From: Amphiura filiformis | Lineage: Eukaryota; Echinodermata; Ophiuroidea; Amphilepidida; Amphiuridae | Assembly (NCBI RefSeq): GCF_039555335.1 | Contig: NC_092642.1 | Location: 60,367,776 to 60,431,775, forward strand | Direction: 5' to 3' | DNA: 64,000 nt | Shown: positions 14,301 through 23,439 of the stretch, one piece after another | How the letters are laid out: every line of letters starts with the position of its first letter | Numbering within the stretch: the stretch's first letter is position 1 | Position numbers and translations under genes: made by a program | The notes under the pieces: generated by a model | Told to the model about the DNA's origin: nothing | Database searches by the model: none | The model's input: the letters and a program-made list of their open reading frames with translations, nothing else

Positions 14301-14425
14301 CCCCAGCCTTTGCCATTCTTAGATATCTGTCCTGGTTTGTCTGTTGTTGGTGTCTGGGCGGGTGTGGCTGGTTCGGGGGCTGGTTCTTTGGTTGAATACG
14401 AGGTAGATACACAGTTGCCACCCAT
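2039..14425 (-). CDS. SLC9B2: SLC9B2/NHA2-like sodium/proton antiporter, complete nine-exon gene
   Basis: Nine minus-strand exons join in consistent phase: 14425-13798, 10714-10444, 9634-9459, 7539-7433, 6346-6197, 5576-5468, 4241-4105, 2925-2848 and 2329-2039. They total 1947 nt, giving 648 codons plus a TGA stop, and all introns are GT-AG. The family (CPA2, SLC9B) exchanges Na+/Li+ for H+ across plasma or organelle membranes. Recognisable blocks in order are TGSETLPGGNLFG, PPLLGMLIAGFLLKNIPVIN, AVSPAVVVPSMLLLQ, FGLIGAEVTL, LAWLPKATVQAAIG and SIVITAPIGA, all hallmarks of SLC9B proteins. The protein exceeds the ~537 aa human NHA2 because of a long hydrophilic N-terminus (~120 residues before the first membrane segment) and an acidic, Ser/Glu-rich C-tail of about 70 residues. 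The conserved Arg (GVTFRVAI) and Lys (LPKATVQ) of the transport core are kept. The Asp-Asp pair is not: it reads Glu340-Asn341 (SCENVYAI). Family call very sure; exact B1/B2 orthology not resolved. Confidence 0.95.
2425..2700. repeat. Dispersed repeat fragment, also at 44215-44345
   Basis: CTGAGAGCACATCAGACA, TTGCATTCTGAATACGAGGA and ATATCAAATAATTTTGATTT recur in inverted form at 44215-44345. In SLC9B intron 8. Confidence 0.75.
2848..2925 (-). CDS. SLC9B2: SLC9B exon 8
   Basis: Encodes AAIGGIALDEARRLGAGEEA ending ERQGEQ, completing the KATVQ-AAIG motif across the intron. Phase 0 both ends; acceptor TTGCTTGTAG, donor GTAAGGC. Part of this exon edge and its flanking intron is copied at about 3176-3242. 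Confidence 0.94.
3176..3245 (-). repeat. Partial duplicate of the exon 8 / intron 7 boundary
   Basis: About 65 bp here match 2907-2970, covering the first codons of exon 8, its acceptor and adjoining intron. There is one change in the exon part and a few in the intron. Only about six codons are copied and no donor follows, so it is unlikely to be used as an exon. An A-tract (3150-3169) sits beside it. Confidence 0.75.
3570..3779. repeat. Short TIR element
   Basis: TAGTTAACCAGGGCATTTGG faces GCAGTTCCTGGTTAACTA. GTTAAC flanks both sides. About 210 bp, in SLC9B intron 7. Confidence 0.65.
4105..4241 (-). CDS. SLC9B2: SLC9B exon 7
   Basis: Encodes GFGILIIGVGVTFRVAIAG and ISVQWAGLNFKERLFIALA followed by WLPKATVQ. 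It carries the core Arg and the LPKATVQ Lys of the CPA2 fold. Acceptor CCCGTATTTAG, donor GTAAGGG. Confidence 0.95.
4970..5050 (+). repeat. tRNA-like SINE head
   Basis: TGGTGTAGTGGTTACGGATC resembles an A-box and GAGATCGATTCCCATCCCG a B-box, spaced as in a tRNA. The acceptor ends do not pair, so it is a SINE head rather than a tRNA gene. Located in SLC9B intron 6. Confidence 0.6.
5468..5576 (-). CDS. SLC9B2: SLC9B exon 6
   Basis: Encodes EPVKKLVGIVWIFFEPILFG and LIGAEVTLEYLNPSLI. The FGLIGAEV motif is diagnostic of the family and retains its Glu. Acceptor TTCGCTCCAG, donor GTAAGAC, phase 1 out. Confidence 0.95.
6197..6346 (-). CDS. SLC9B2: SLC9B exon 5
   Basis: Encodes SAIAWKRFLLVLCGGLFALF, then FGSKVIEFPGAGALGCLILA and FVAAQGWQRNK. 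The FPGAGALG turn corresponds to the FPGSGGLC-type motif of SLC9B proteins. Phase 0 at both ends; acceptor TTTTTTTATTCAG, donor GTAAGG. Confidence 0.94.
7224..7412. mobile_element. 189 bp foldback MITE (GGCTATTCCAGTTGAAATCC family)
   Basis: Arms of about 90 bp are nearly perfect: TATTCCAGTTGAAATCCATA, CCACACAGGGAGTGTAGATT and their complements. Intact copy; others are at 897-1030, 25839-25884 and 52180-52323. It ends 21 bases from the donor of SLC9B exon 4. Confidence 0.92.
7433..7539 (-). CDS. SLC9B2: SLC9B exon 4
   Basis: Encodes GNLIFNIFRGPLEMIIGVTF followed by GVVAGLILWYIPDVKQ, one amphipathic stretch plus a membrane helix. Acceptor TTGTCTACAG, donor GTAAGAAC, leaving in phase 0. A 189 bp foldback MITE begins 21 bases past the donor. 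Confidence 0.94.
8945..9030 (+). repeat. tRNA-like SINE head
   Basis: TGGTCGTAGTGGTTAAGGTC (A-box) and CCCCGGTTTGATCCTCTC (B-box) in tRNA spacing, without a pairing acceptor stem. In SLC9B intron 3. Confidence 0.6.
9459..9634 (-). CDS. SLC9B2: SLC9B exon 3 with altered ion-binding pair
   Basis: Encodes FVIAAVSPAVVVPSMLLLQ, then EKGYGTRKGIPTLAIASASC-ENVYAISAHGIVLGISFSTG. Family members carry Asp-Asp where this reads Glu-Asn (GAG AAT, complement of 9511-9516). Acceptor TTTGTACAG, donor GTATTG; phase 2 in, phase 1 out. Confidence 0.95.
9748..9955 (-). repeat. tRNA-derived SINE, family 2 (minus copy, 5' truncated)
   Basis: The reverse complement carries the GCGCAATATAAATCACTGCG tail and the GTGTGCTTGTGGATCAACAT body of the copy at 44525-44860. 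It lies in SLC9B intron 2. Confidence 0.7.
10444..10714 (-). CDS. SLC9B2: SLC9B exon 2
   Basis: Encodes GMLIAGFLLKNIPVINVAAD, then a hydrophobic helix with RNIALVVILVKAGIGINATA and LAVFPCTLEACLVAAMAYG. The acceptor is CTACTCACAG and the donor is GTGAGT. It enters in phase 1 and leaves in phase 2, joining exactly to its neighbours. The short RLSGVC and FPCTLEAC blocks match the SLC9B family. Confidence 0.95.
10741..10961. mobile_element. MITE, TTAACMCCATGAG family, copy 1
   Basis: Ends TTAACACCATGAGAACTACA and, reversed, TTAACCCCCTGAGCACTACC. Shares GGACCAATCAGCAACATTGT with 59389-59595. Starts 27 bases upstream of SLC9B exon 2, so the polypyrimidine tract lies just outside it. Confidence 0.8.
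10994..11420. repeat. Tandem and degenerate repeats
   Basis: An ~88 bp unit (CCCTCCAAAAGCCTTYACCA...TTGTTGGTGAAAATGT) occurs twice at about 10994-11166. It is followed by scattered GGTGAATCTT boxes to 11420. Confidence 0.75.
12501..12930 (-). pseudogene. Duplicated, partly decayed copy of SLC9B exon 1 inside intron 1
   Basis: The minus strand re-encodes the second half of exon 1 almost intact. From RPCLAKHNRLGQNPTCC to LPPLLGK there are about 9 substitutions in 94 residues, followed by the same GTAAGTG donor. Upstream, the region matching DGLQMGMNEHGSYMVL...PPSRLRDE is recognisable but broken. A one-base length difference creates TAA in the exon-1 frame near 12910, and a single-base deletion near 12783 shifts the frame between KRCK and the RPCLAK block. 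An acidic Glu run (EEEEEEED) has expanded before the break. The ATG-proximal part of exon 1 is absent. It is either a pseudo-exon from a tandem duplication, or an alternative 5' exon entered downstream of the frameshift; the donor and conserved 3' half leave the second option open. Confidence 0.8.
13110..13285 (+). repeat. Three tandem units of about 62 bp
   Basis: Each unit carries TTTCAAAGACCCTCATGGTC or a near copy, then CAGGGGCACTA. In SLC9B intron 1, next to the duplicated exon. Confidence 0.85.
13525..13625 (-). repeat. Possible tRNA-derived SINE fragment
   Basis: The minus strand has GGTCGGAGGTTCAAAACCAG (B-box-like) and is followed by an A/G-rich tail. The A-box is unclear. Weak call. 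Confidence 0.4.
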
Positions 14426-14530
14426 CCTGACTTGATATGCAGCACACACTGAGTCTTCTTGCACGGTCTGGTAATACTTTCAATGAGTAGAACGGTCTAC
14501 ATGACAAGATCTGTTGTATGTCCTGACAAC
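13798..14530 (-). CDS. SLC9B2: SLC9B exon 1 (5' UTR end, start codon, first membrane segments)
   Basis: The acceptor lies after a pyrimidine-rich stretch ending TGATACAG at 14531-14533, so an upstream noncoding exon is implied and not seen. The first ATG, MGGNCVSTSYSTKE, is at 14425. An in-frame TGA lies about 20 codons upstream, so this start is preferred over the longer GTG-initiated reading. The encoded N-terminus is Pro/Thr-rich and acidic. Then come CLAKHNRLSQNPTCC and two hydrophobic segments around WLTLGLIAFLIWAVLW and LFGLYVLIVCCFMGGW. The exon ends CTTTTAG|GTAAGTG (phase 1). Gly2 and Cys5 at the N-terminus could suggest lipidation, but position 6 is Val, so this is weak. Confidence 0.93.
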
Positions 14531-14594
14531 CTGTATCAGAAGAAATTGAAAAGAAATGAGAAATTATCAATATGACATGCTTTCATTTATATCA

Positions 14595-14948
14595 CCAGAG
14601 GGGGGGGGGGTACTCAAGTTTGGTTTGGGTAGGGGTGGGCTGCTGATAATTTGAAAGTGGACCCATCAATATACAAATAATTTTTTAAGAAATTTTGACC
14701 CATCGACATACCAAAAGTCATAATTTAACAAATTATCTTAGTTTTTACAACTTTTCCCCAAAATTTTGTGAAATTTCAAAATTTTTGGCTACAGTGAGTC
14801 AAAATGTAACTTTTTCGGGGAAAAATTGAGAAAATTTTGAAAAAAAAAGATCCATCTTGATGGGGTCATTGTTATAACAAAAGGCTGAAAATGCTATCCA
14901 TGTTTGCGGCACGTCCCTGTGTGGTCATTTGTACTAAGTATCCCCCTG
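14595..14948. mobile_element. Older copy of the same MITE family
   Basis: TACTCAAGTTTGGTTTGGGT and GGCTGAAAATGCTATCCATG match 59668-60043, but with many changes. Flanking bases no longer show a target duplication. It lies upstream of SLC9B exon 1. Confidence 0.75.
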
Positions 14949-15419
14949 GTTCTCAACTTGCAGCTAGTGTGCCAAATCTGGCCTGATATCTGGCCTTTGA
15001 ACACCTCTAAAATGTAAAGGAAAACATAAGAAATGGGGTCATATTTGGCCCTCAAGCATGTGTGTTTGAAATGCGTTTGGCTCCTTTGTGGCCGTCGAAC
15101 AAATGAAGTTGAGAGCCCCAGCCCTATAGCATTCAAAGTCACATTGATTCTTGTAAAGATTTCCAGAGTGCCACAAATCAAATGAACAGATAGATTCCCA
15201 TAATATATTCCTGCAGTGAATTGAAATTGAACTCACATTGCAAATTATCATTTAAAGTATACATATCCTGCTATTTCACAATTGCTGAAATAGCTATGCT
15301 ATATTTGAATGATCATAAAAGTACGTATTTGACATATCCAATCAATTGTGGAAAATGTTTTAAAACAAGCAGCAAACAATAATATTAATATGTACAAAAT
15401 TCCTATTGGGGCCATCTGC

Positions 15420-15545
15420 ACAGGTATGTCACCAATCGCCAAGGTACCAGGCCAAGGTACTACTTGGCTGGTACGTACCAGGGGCAGTACCACTGTACCA
15501 GTATATATAGTACTGGTGCAGTACCATAGTAGCAGCATTGGTACT
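15420..15545. repeat. GTACC/GGTAC-rich stretch
   Basis: GGTACC, GTACCAG and CTGGTAC occur about a dozen times in 125 bases, giving many small self-complementary blocks. Confidence 0.6.
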
Positions 15546-16882
15546 GTACTGTGTAGTGTATCAGTCAATTACAAGTCAATTAGTTACACAAAACCATTGC
15601 ATCCTGCAACCACATTCAACCCCACAATTGCTAATATAAAGCATAAACTATAGCTACACTGTACTGGCAGTAACTTTGTAAACAGCGGGGTAAACAGCTA
15701 CTCCCAACAAATTTGCACATCAAATTTCCACTTGAGCAATACTACAATTCCATATTAAGACAGCAGCCTACTTTTTTATGATCTGCTACTCCACAAGAAT
15801 GTACCGCTTCTCTAAAGCATTCCAAGAATAAGTGTACAACCATAGGGTGACCATAGATATATGTAGAAGCAAGCAATTCCAGAAGTAATCTTCAAAAGTA
15901 CACAGATTCCCTCCATCCATCCAGCAGACAAGTCCCTACTGTGTGTATGCAATCACTGCAGCATGCAGAATGTGTTCAGTTATGACACAGACAACCCACA
16001 AGCAGAAATATTGCACTATTATTAACACGATGAGTCACAAATTATCAGTGGTAGTCCATTTTTGGCTAAAATATTTGTCATATCTGCTATCCTTCTGGTT
16101 TCACAATAACTGTTTTTGCAATGTTTAAAAACAAGAAAAATGATTCAAAGTGACACCAATGAGCAAATACCTTGGTAGGCCTACTTCAGAAAATGCAAAA
16201 TTCAAAAATATTGATAAATGCCAAAATAAAAATATATTTGATGGGAGGAAAAAGTAGAAAAACTTGAAAAAGGAAGATTTCAAAAATTGTGATGATGTAT
16301 TATACATTGTACACTAGCTTACTCTTCAATAAAGGTAGATTTCCTTGAGTTTTATTACATCATGTAATATCCTATGCTAGATTTAGGTGATTATCATGAT
16401 GACTTGATTATATGAATGATTTGTGAAAGATGTTTTCATGCATGACTAGCCAGATTCTATTACTTTTATGAAGGATCTTATTCCATTGGATCACAATTTT
16501 GATAAAATTGTATTAAATCCCTGATTAAAATCCAATTTTATGCTTCATACACGTTGCATGCTGTGCACCTCAACCATAATGCTACAAGACACATTAAAGA
16601 GATTTTGAATTGAAATGTATGCAGATGCTGCTTATAGTGAATAAATACTGCACTGATGATGATGACTTATTCAATAGGCCTATATGAAACAAAATAGTCT
16701 GGAAATCTGTGGTTGTCATGGTTGTATATAGTTGTGATCTATTTTGAGTGGGCTTACCTTCAAATTCACTTTATGTCACAATCTTGACAATTTTTAAGCA
16801 TTTTGTTTGTTACCTTAATTTATAGGAAAGTTCATGCTGTAGTCTTGTGTATGGAGTCCACAAGGTCCTGATTGCAAAGAGT

Positions 16883-17075
16883 CAGTGGCGTAGCGTGGGT
16901 CATCACATTGGGGGGGGGGCACCGACCATGATGGGGGTGGGCACCACCATGATTGGGGGCACCGGTCTGATTGGGGGGCACAAGCCATTTTTCGGCAATT
17001 TTCCTATGGGATTTTTAAAAATTTCAGATCGATGGGGAGGGGGGGGGCACATGCCCCCAGGACGCTACGCCACTG
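16883..17075. mobile_element. 193 bp hAT-like MITE, TSD CAAAGAGT
   Basis: Begins CAGTGGCGTAGCGTGG; reversed right end CAGTGGCGTAGCGTCC. Exact CAAAGAGT at 16875-16882 and 17076-17083. The interior is G-rich. A truncated right end of the same family is at about 17965-18004 (CTCGCTACGCCACTG). Confidence 0.9.
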
Positions 17076-19049
17076 CAAAGAGTATAATCCCGGAGTATAA
17101 TACTAATTTCGTCCAACATGCATACTGGTGCACACACCAAATTACCAAACACAGTCCCATCCACTAACAAGACTTTGCTAACAAATGGTGATAAACTATA
17201 TTCTTTTTCTTTAAAATCTTGGCACCTTAAAAATAAAATCCACAATTCTGAATATTAATATCGAGAAATGGTAATTCTGACCATTAGCCTACTGTATTAT
17301 TTATACAATGCATCAAGCCATCAACATCTCAGGAAGTGAGCAACTCCGCAAGAAAACTATTCCTTTCTAGACACTTTGTCCGCTCTATTAAAAATGTCCA
17401 GACAGAAAGATTATAGATATATACTTTGTTTCTCCTTCACTATCTATGATCAAAATGACCAGACAAATAGACAATGAGATAATTATTTATATAATACCTA
17501 GTAAATCTCCACTGAGTCCACTCCATAACTTTTATCCACATGTTTTGTGAATGAATCAGGCAAAATTATAAATAGATATCGTTTCAATCTCCTGGGATCC
17601 TCGGATAGCTCTATTATAAATTGGTGAAAAGTTCAACCCGGTTCATCCTGGCTAGATGACTCACTACACACCTCAATAATTAAAGATGCAAAAATAGTCT
17701 TTGTCCCTTTATATTTTTATCAACATAATCAAGTAAAAATGTTGCTAAATCAGGGATTACACATTTAGTAAAAAGTAAAACTGATTAAGAAATACAAAGA
17801 CAAATAATTATTACTTGTTAAACATAATAGCGAATATGTTGAAACCATACAATAGCGCCCCCGGGTAGCGCCCATGCAAGGTGCAAAAGTTACACTGCAA
17901 TAACGCCTACTATATTTTTTTCATGTTGAGTTTCATTGACCCCATTTTTTTAACAATCGCCATTTCAGCACGCCCTAATGTGCCCCCCTCTCGCTACGCC
18001 ACTGAAAACTAGGGAGGTTCTCGCACCATTGCTGAGCTATGTAGCTTTGGTAGTATTGCGGTACTGGGCCAGATGCAATTTTGTACACCACCAACAAGCT
18101 AAGAACAAAAGGGGTGTCAGTAAGGAAGGAGTAGAGCTGGTCATAGCCCAGCTAAAAATAATATATGGTCTGTTCCAAACTTTGAAACTGGGTTTAAAAA
18201 AACAACAAGACAATGCAAGTAGCTGTCAATTTTTGGAGCATATCATGAAGACAGACTGACATTTTGAAGCAGACATGCTGGAGGATATAATAATGCCATC
18301 TGTATCATATTAGTGACTGGTTTTCTGTCTACAAGTGACCAGGCTATCCTAACATTAGTAACCCGGCCTAGCCTTTTCCTTGCCCATGGAAAATGTAGAC
18401 AAGTTTAATTCACATGTTTAAAAATAAAAAGAAGGAAGAACAAGAAGAAAATGAAGAATAAGTTAGGTTGTGCCACGCCTAACTTAAAAAGAGATTAATT
18501 AATCAATATTATTCATCGATCTATATCAAGGTTATAGTATGGTCGTTGAACATTTTGACGTGGAAAAAATTGTTAACAAGCTGATTTTTGCACCAGACAA
18601 TCAGAATGCATTATAGACCAACATATCCAAAATCCGCAAAAATCCGCTGTGGGGAAATTGTTTTATCCAAGATGGCCGCCAAAATGGCCGCCATAACATA
18701 TAACTTGCTGTATATCATCATCTGAAGCAGATATGATGATGATTTTAGTGTCTTTGAATAGGTGTAAGAGGTTAGAGAATTCAAATTTGGACACATCTAG
18801 AACACCAATGTCTTCACTCACACTGGAATCCAAGATGACTGCCAAAATGGCCGCCACAACATGTAATTAGCTGTATCCCAGCTTCTGAAGCAGATATGAT
18901 GATGATTTTAGTGTCTTTGAATAGGTTTTGGAGGTAATAGAATTCAAATATGCAATTATATAAAACACTGATGTCTTCATTCACACAGGAATCCAAGATG
19001 GCTGCCAAAATGACTATTCAAAGTACTATTATACATAATTAGCTCTCGC

Positions 19050-20290
19050 TATACAGCCGATGATGATTTTAATCTTTGAATATGTTCTGGATGCTCTTAT
19101 GCTCTTGATCATCAAAGTCATTGGTTGTGAGCTTAACCCAAAGCATTGCGCACCCGCTTGCAAATGATTCTGCAGGCTGTGGAAATATGCCGCTCTTTCA
19201 GTAGGTAGAAGATTCTGCGTATTACATGATGCCTTGCTTGAGGATACCATAGTTATGAATTTGGTGAAGGGTAGGCCGTTTAGAGCTAGAGAATCTTCTT
19301 ACTTGCCACCATATATAGATAACAAACAATCTGATGCCGGCTTCACCAATTTTGTTCTACTGTCGCCTCAAGAGAGCTCTCAAGATAGCTGCTGTAATTC
19401 CTGATTGATCTAGATTGCATTTTACTATCAATGTATCGACCCAGCAACGAGATGAACTGACATTTGTTCTTCTCAATTTGAGATATAGAGGAAGATCTGC
19501 TGGTTGTGGTGAGCCTTCATAGATTCTGTGAGCTGGATATCTGCACATGTTTCCCCCACTCTTCTCTGGTGCTCATCATCGGGTCTTTTATTGACAGACC
19601 ATGTGCGTAGCCATCAAAAACAACGCAACAGTTTCCATATCTTGAACGCACATGATTGACAATTGCATTGCTACATCTTTTTTACTTCATTTAAACCTTA
19701 TGAAGAAAGAGCGCTGCCATCAAGAACATGCATAAGTTGCTCCCTTTGCTAAGACGATTTCACACCGTTTAGGCTTTGCTAGCTGTGCTTTCACTGGTAT
19801 ACACATTATAGCATTATCCTTCAATAGAGAAGTGGGAGTTGTGGTAAGATCATATAGTATGAAGTCACGCTGTCTTTCCTCTATACTCTAGCTACAAGGC
19901 GTGAAAGCAGATGATTTAATATGAATTTTCTGTTTATCAACCTGAATTGCTGAAATCAGATGATCTAAAGACCTCACTTGGTCACTTCTTTTACCTGACG
20001 CTTCTTTAAGATTCATAATGTAATTCATAACGTAATGTATCCCAACCGCCCTGTCTTGTCACAGGTGATGCAATCACCATGAATGACAAATAAGTTAGAT
20101 CATAGACCATTTAATGGTCTATGGTTAGATCATCTCTTTGCTGGGTAGATACTTGGAAGCCAATGTTCAGATCGTGCACAATGATAGTACTAGATATGTA
20201 GATACCTTGATAGTGGCATGTACCCTTCAATTTGCCTTAAGGAAGAGAAGTAGCAGAGGTAGCAGATGACACAGGTATTATACTTTTGAT
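19050..20290 (-). pseudogene. 'VFDGY' mobile-element protein, heavily broken
   Basis: Reading the minus strand with many stops and frame changes, the recognisable pieces in order are QRDFILYDLTTTPTSLLKDN, VKAQLAKPKRCEIVLAKGA, CSNAIVNHVRSRYGNCCVVF, DGYAHGLSIKD, KCQFISLLGRYIDSKMQ and NLLPTERAAYFHSLQNHLQ. This pattern (an ALFD-like region, VVFDGY...STKD, KxxFxxLL, LPPTxAAxxxHSLRVY) is the repetitive uncharacterised protein family common in marine invertebrate genomes. The VFDG strand resembles PIN/FEN-type nucleases, but that is only an inference. No intact frame remains. Confidence 0.6.
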
Positions 20291-20334
20291 TTACCACTGG
20301 AACCAGAATATGGCCGGTATCTACTTCCATTCAG

Positions 20335-20336
20335 AG

Positions 20337-20371
<35 letters not shown>

Positions 20372-21260
20372 TAATAATACACAGACTTAGAGAGCGCTTT
20401 TTAAATGAAAAAACAAAGCGCTATGGAAAAGGAAAACTGCAAGAGGGAGGAAACATTAGGTGAATAGGTGAGTTTTCAGGTTCTTTTTGAAGGTTTAGAC
20501 AGTTGCAGAGTCACGAATGTGGGAAGGCAAGCCATTCCATAAAACAGGGGCAATGATGGAAAATGCTCTGTCACCAGCCAACTTGTGGGATCTTGGAATG
20601 GAAAGGCAAGTGGCAGCAGTAGAGGGCAATGAGGACCCAGAATGACGAGTGTGAAGTATGGAGGACAGGTATTCAGGTGTAGATGAAGCTAGGACCTTAT
20701 AAACATAGACGAGATTGCGGAACTGGACACGTTTAGCAACTTGAAGCCAGTGCAGACTATGAAGCAAAGGAGAAGTATGAGTATATTTTGGCTCTCTGAA
20801 ATTGAGTCTGGCGCATTATTCTGGAGAAGCTGCAGGCATGGCAGGTGGGTGAGGTTTTTTGGGAAATGCCATTGAGCAAGGAGGAGCAGTAATCAATCTT
20901 GGACTAAACCGCATTGGTACACGCATCAAAACTGAGGAAACGCCTAATCCTCAAAAAAATATTGCCAATCTTTCAGTTCAAAGTTTTGGACAAATGCGCA
21001 ACATAACTGGACATCTTCATGTCATGGTCAAAAATGACCACTAAATTCTTTATGAATGAAGATACAGAGATCTCCAACCCATCCAAAGGGTGAGGTGTTT
21101 GAGATTAATGTAGTGATAGTCAGAAGAGGCAGCAAAAAACTCAGTATTGGCCATATTGAGCTTAAGCTTCTTACTGGTGAGCCAAAACTTGTAGCTCACA
21201 GATGCAGTTGGAAAGTTTGAACAAGGCACAAGCTGCCTCACCCGGGATGGCAGGATTAAA
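20335..21260 (-). mobile_element. Rex1/CR1/L2-like LINE 3' end with (TTA)n tail
   Basis: The minus strand encodes WLTSKKLKLNMANTEFFAAS (21190-21120), then VVIFDHDMKMS, then LHWLQVAKRVQFRNLVYVYK, VLASSTPEYLSSIL, PRSHKLAGDRAFSIIAPVLW and NGLPSHIRDSATV, all C-terminal reverse-transcriptase motifs. A TAA interrupts before TFKKNLKTHLFT. The element ends in an AGCGCTTTG...AAAGCGCTCT hairpin and a TTA microsatellite (20338-20380). It is broken by frameshifts. Confidence 0.85.
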
Positions 21261-21489
21261 GGTGATAATCAAATGTTACAGAAGAAAGGGTTGGTGGTAT
21301 AGAAAGTTAAGGACCTGGTGAAGTAGTGACATTCCATCTCCTGTTCATCCGTGCATCGAGTGGTTGTTGTGACACCACTTCTGCTACATTTGGACACGGG
21401 AAAACTAATCTGTTGAAGACAAACAGTCACAGGAATTACAGCAGATGCCTGTGGTGATGAGCAATCCCGAGGAGACAGTAGAACAAGTT

Positions 21490-21950
21490 CAACAAATTGG
21501 TGAATCCGGCATCAGATTGTTTGTTATCTTATATGGTGGCCCGGGATGGTAGCAAGTAAGGAGATTCTCTAAACGGTCTACTCTTCTCCAAATTCATCAC
21601 TGTGGTATCCTCAAACAAGACATCTCTTAATGCACAGAAGCTTCTACCTGCTGAAAGAGCGGCATATTTGCACAGCCTGCAGAATCATTTGCATTTGACT
21701 TTGATGATTACAATAGGGTTCACTTTGAAACTCTCTGCATCAGTACATGAGTATATGTACACAAGTTACAATGACAGATTATTTTGGATTCAGCACCTCA
21801 AAGCTTGCTTCAGTTTGTTCGATACATGTGTAAACTCTCCTCCAGGATTCCTTGTGGAAGTAACGGATGCTAATATCGCAAAAATGGACTTAAATGTCTT
21901 AAAATTTGCTGAAATACTGAGGAGATTATTACTTGCAGTGTTTAAGTAAT
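21490..21950 (+). pseudogene. Inverted second copy of the 'VFDGY' gene 3' part
   Basis: Reads MVSSNKTSLNAQKLLPAERA, AYLHSLQNHL from 21602, the counterpart of NLLPTERAAYFHSLQNHLQ on the opposite strand near 19150-19250. The upstream CAAGTAAGGAGATTCTCTAA matches the left copy. Part of the right arm of the composite element. Confidence 0.6.
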
Positions 21951-23097
21951 AGCAAAATTATAATCTCTGACCCCTAAAACCTATTCCCCCAGAACCTATT
22001 CTACGATAGATTAAAAGCATCTTCAGTAGCTATATTATGTATATTATATTCATTTTGGTTTTCCATCTTGGATTCGAATGTGAGGGAAGACTTCAGTGCG
22101 TTATATACGTAATAAATTCATCCCTCAATCCTATACAAAGACACAGCAAGTCATGTTCATGTATGCTTCAGAAGCAAAAATATAGCCAGTTATATCATGT
22201 GGTAGCAGCCATTTTGGCAACCATCGTGGATTGCTGTGTGAATGAAGACATCAGTGTTATAGATAATTGCATTTTTGAATCACATGACCTCCAAAACCTA
22301 TTCAAAATTACTAAAATCATCATCATATCTGCTTCAGAAGCTGAGATACAGCTAATTATATGGTATGGCGGCCATTTTGGTGGCCATCTTGGATTTTAGT
22401 GTGAAAGAAGACATCAGTGTTCTAAATATGTTCACATATGAATTATCTGACCTCTTACACCTATTCAAAGACACTAAAAGCATCATCATGCTTCAGAAGC
22501 TGAGATACAGCAAATTATATGTTTTGGTGGGCATTTTGGCGGCCATCTTGGATAAAACAATTTCCCCATGGCGGATTTTTGCGGATTTTGGATATGTTAT
22601 TCTATAATGCATTCTACCTATCTGGTGCAAAAATCAGCTTGTTAACAATTTTTTCCGGGTAGTACCTGTTTTTTATCTTCAACGACCATACTATTAGTTA
22701 AATTTGTCACATTGCAGGTAGGGTGAGGACGAGTGGGCTGCATTCCAACTCTGGAGGTGATGCTTACATGTATCTGTTAAGACCCCAATTTTCAGCATCA
22801 CTGTCAACCAAAGACCCCATATTTTTGTTTGAAAACATGTTCTATCATGACAAAGTTGTTACAAAAATAGGCATACATGATATGACACTTGCAACAATTT
22901 TAATTTTGTTCTTCCCCTGTTCAGAATTTATAGTTGGGGTTCATACCAAGCATCTTTCAAGCCGGGCTTTCAAGTCGCTATAATTAGATACTTACAGGAG
23001 ACTTTGTCTTTGTTAAATCTCATCTACAAAAACAAATCTTATAAAAATACAAAAATATATGATAATGTACCGTATATTCATGTAGCGGTAAAGATAA

Positions 23098-23437
23098 ATA
23101 GGAAGCAATTTTAGACTTCTCACGCTACTCAAATTTCACTCACCGAGTAAAGCTTTCACTGGTCAACCAGCGCCAGCGGATGTTATTGCTCGGCATTAAC
23201 ATCCGCTGAAGACGCTGAGCTACGCTGGTTGACCTGCTGAAAGCACCGGTTGACCCGGTGAAAGCGATCCGGTGAGTGAAATTTGAGTAGCGCTTTCACC
23301 GGGTCAACCCATGTTATTGCTCCACATTAACATCCACTGAAGACGCCGGTTGACCTGCTGAAAGCACCAGTTGATCCGGTGAAAGCGCTCCGGTGAGTGA
23401 AATTTGAGTAGCGTAGAAGTCTTAAATTGCTTTCTAT
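23098..23437. mobile_element. 340 bp TIR element with internal duplication
   Basis: ATAGGAAGCAATTTTAGACT at the left faces AGTCTTAAATTGCTTTCTAT. TACTCAAATTTCACTCACCG also pairs. Two internal units share GGTTGACCTGCTGAAAGCAC. Confidence 0.88.
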
Positions 23438-23439
23438 TT

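Larger units (their letters stand above)
14950..18520. other. Upstream intergenic region of SLC9B
   Basis: Apart from the small repeats listed separately I see no coding exon. The noncoding first exon and promoter of SLC9B should lie in or beyond this region, but I could not place them. Confidence 0.5.
18529..22696. mobile_element. Long-inverted-repeat composite element, about 4.2 kb
   Basis: 18529-19060 is matched in inverted orientation by 22696-22190 (about 85% by eye), beginning AGTATGGTCGTTGAA on each side. Each arm is itself built of three ~160 bp units. Each unit has a CCAAGATGGCCGCCAAAATG-like box, a GCTTCTGAAGCAGATATGAT box and a GACACTAAAA-type box. Inside are a broken gene on the minus strand, part of the same gene in inverted copy at 21490-21950, and a LINE fragment. 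Confidence 0.75.

Noticed and set aside
14426-14464. GTG-initiated extension of SLC9B (QEDSVCAAYQVR...)
   Set aside because: Eukaryotic nuclear genes start at ATG, and a stop lies six codons before the GTG. The ATG at 14425 is preferred.
20085-20135. Small perfect palindrome AGACCATTTAATGGTCT
   Set aside because: Short and isolated within the broken 'VFDGY' gene; no sign that it is a functional site.
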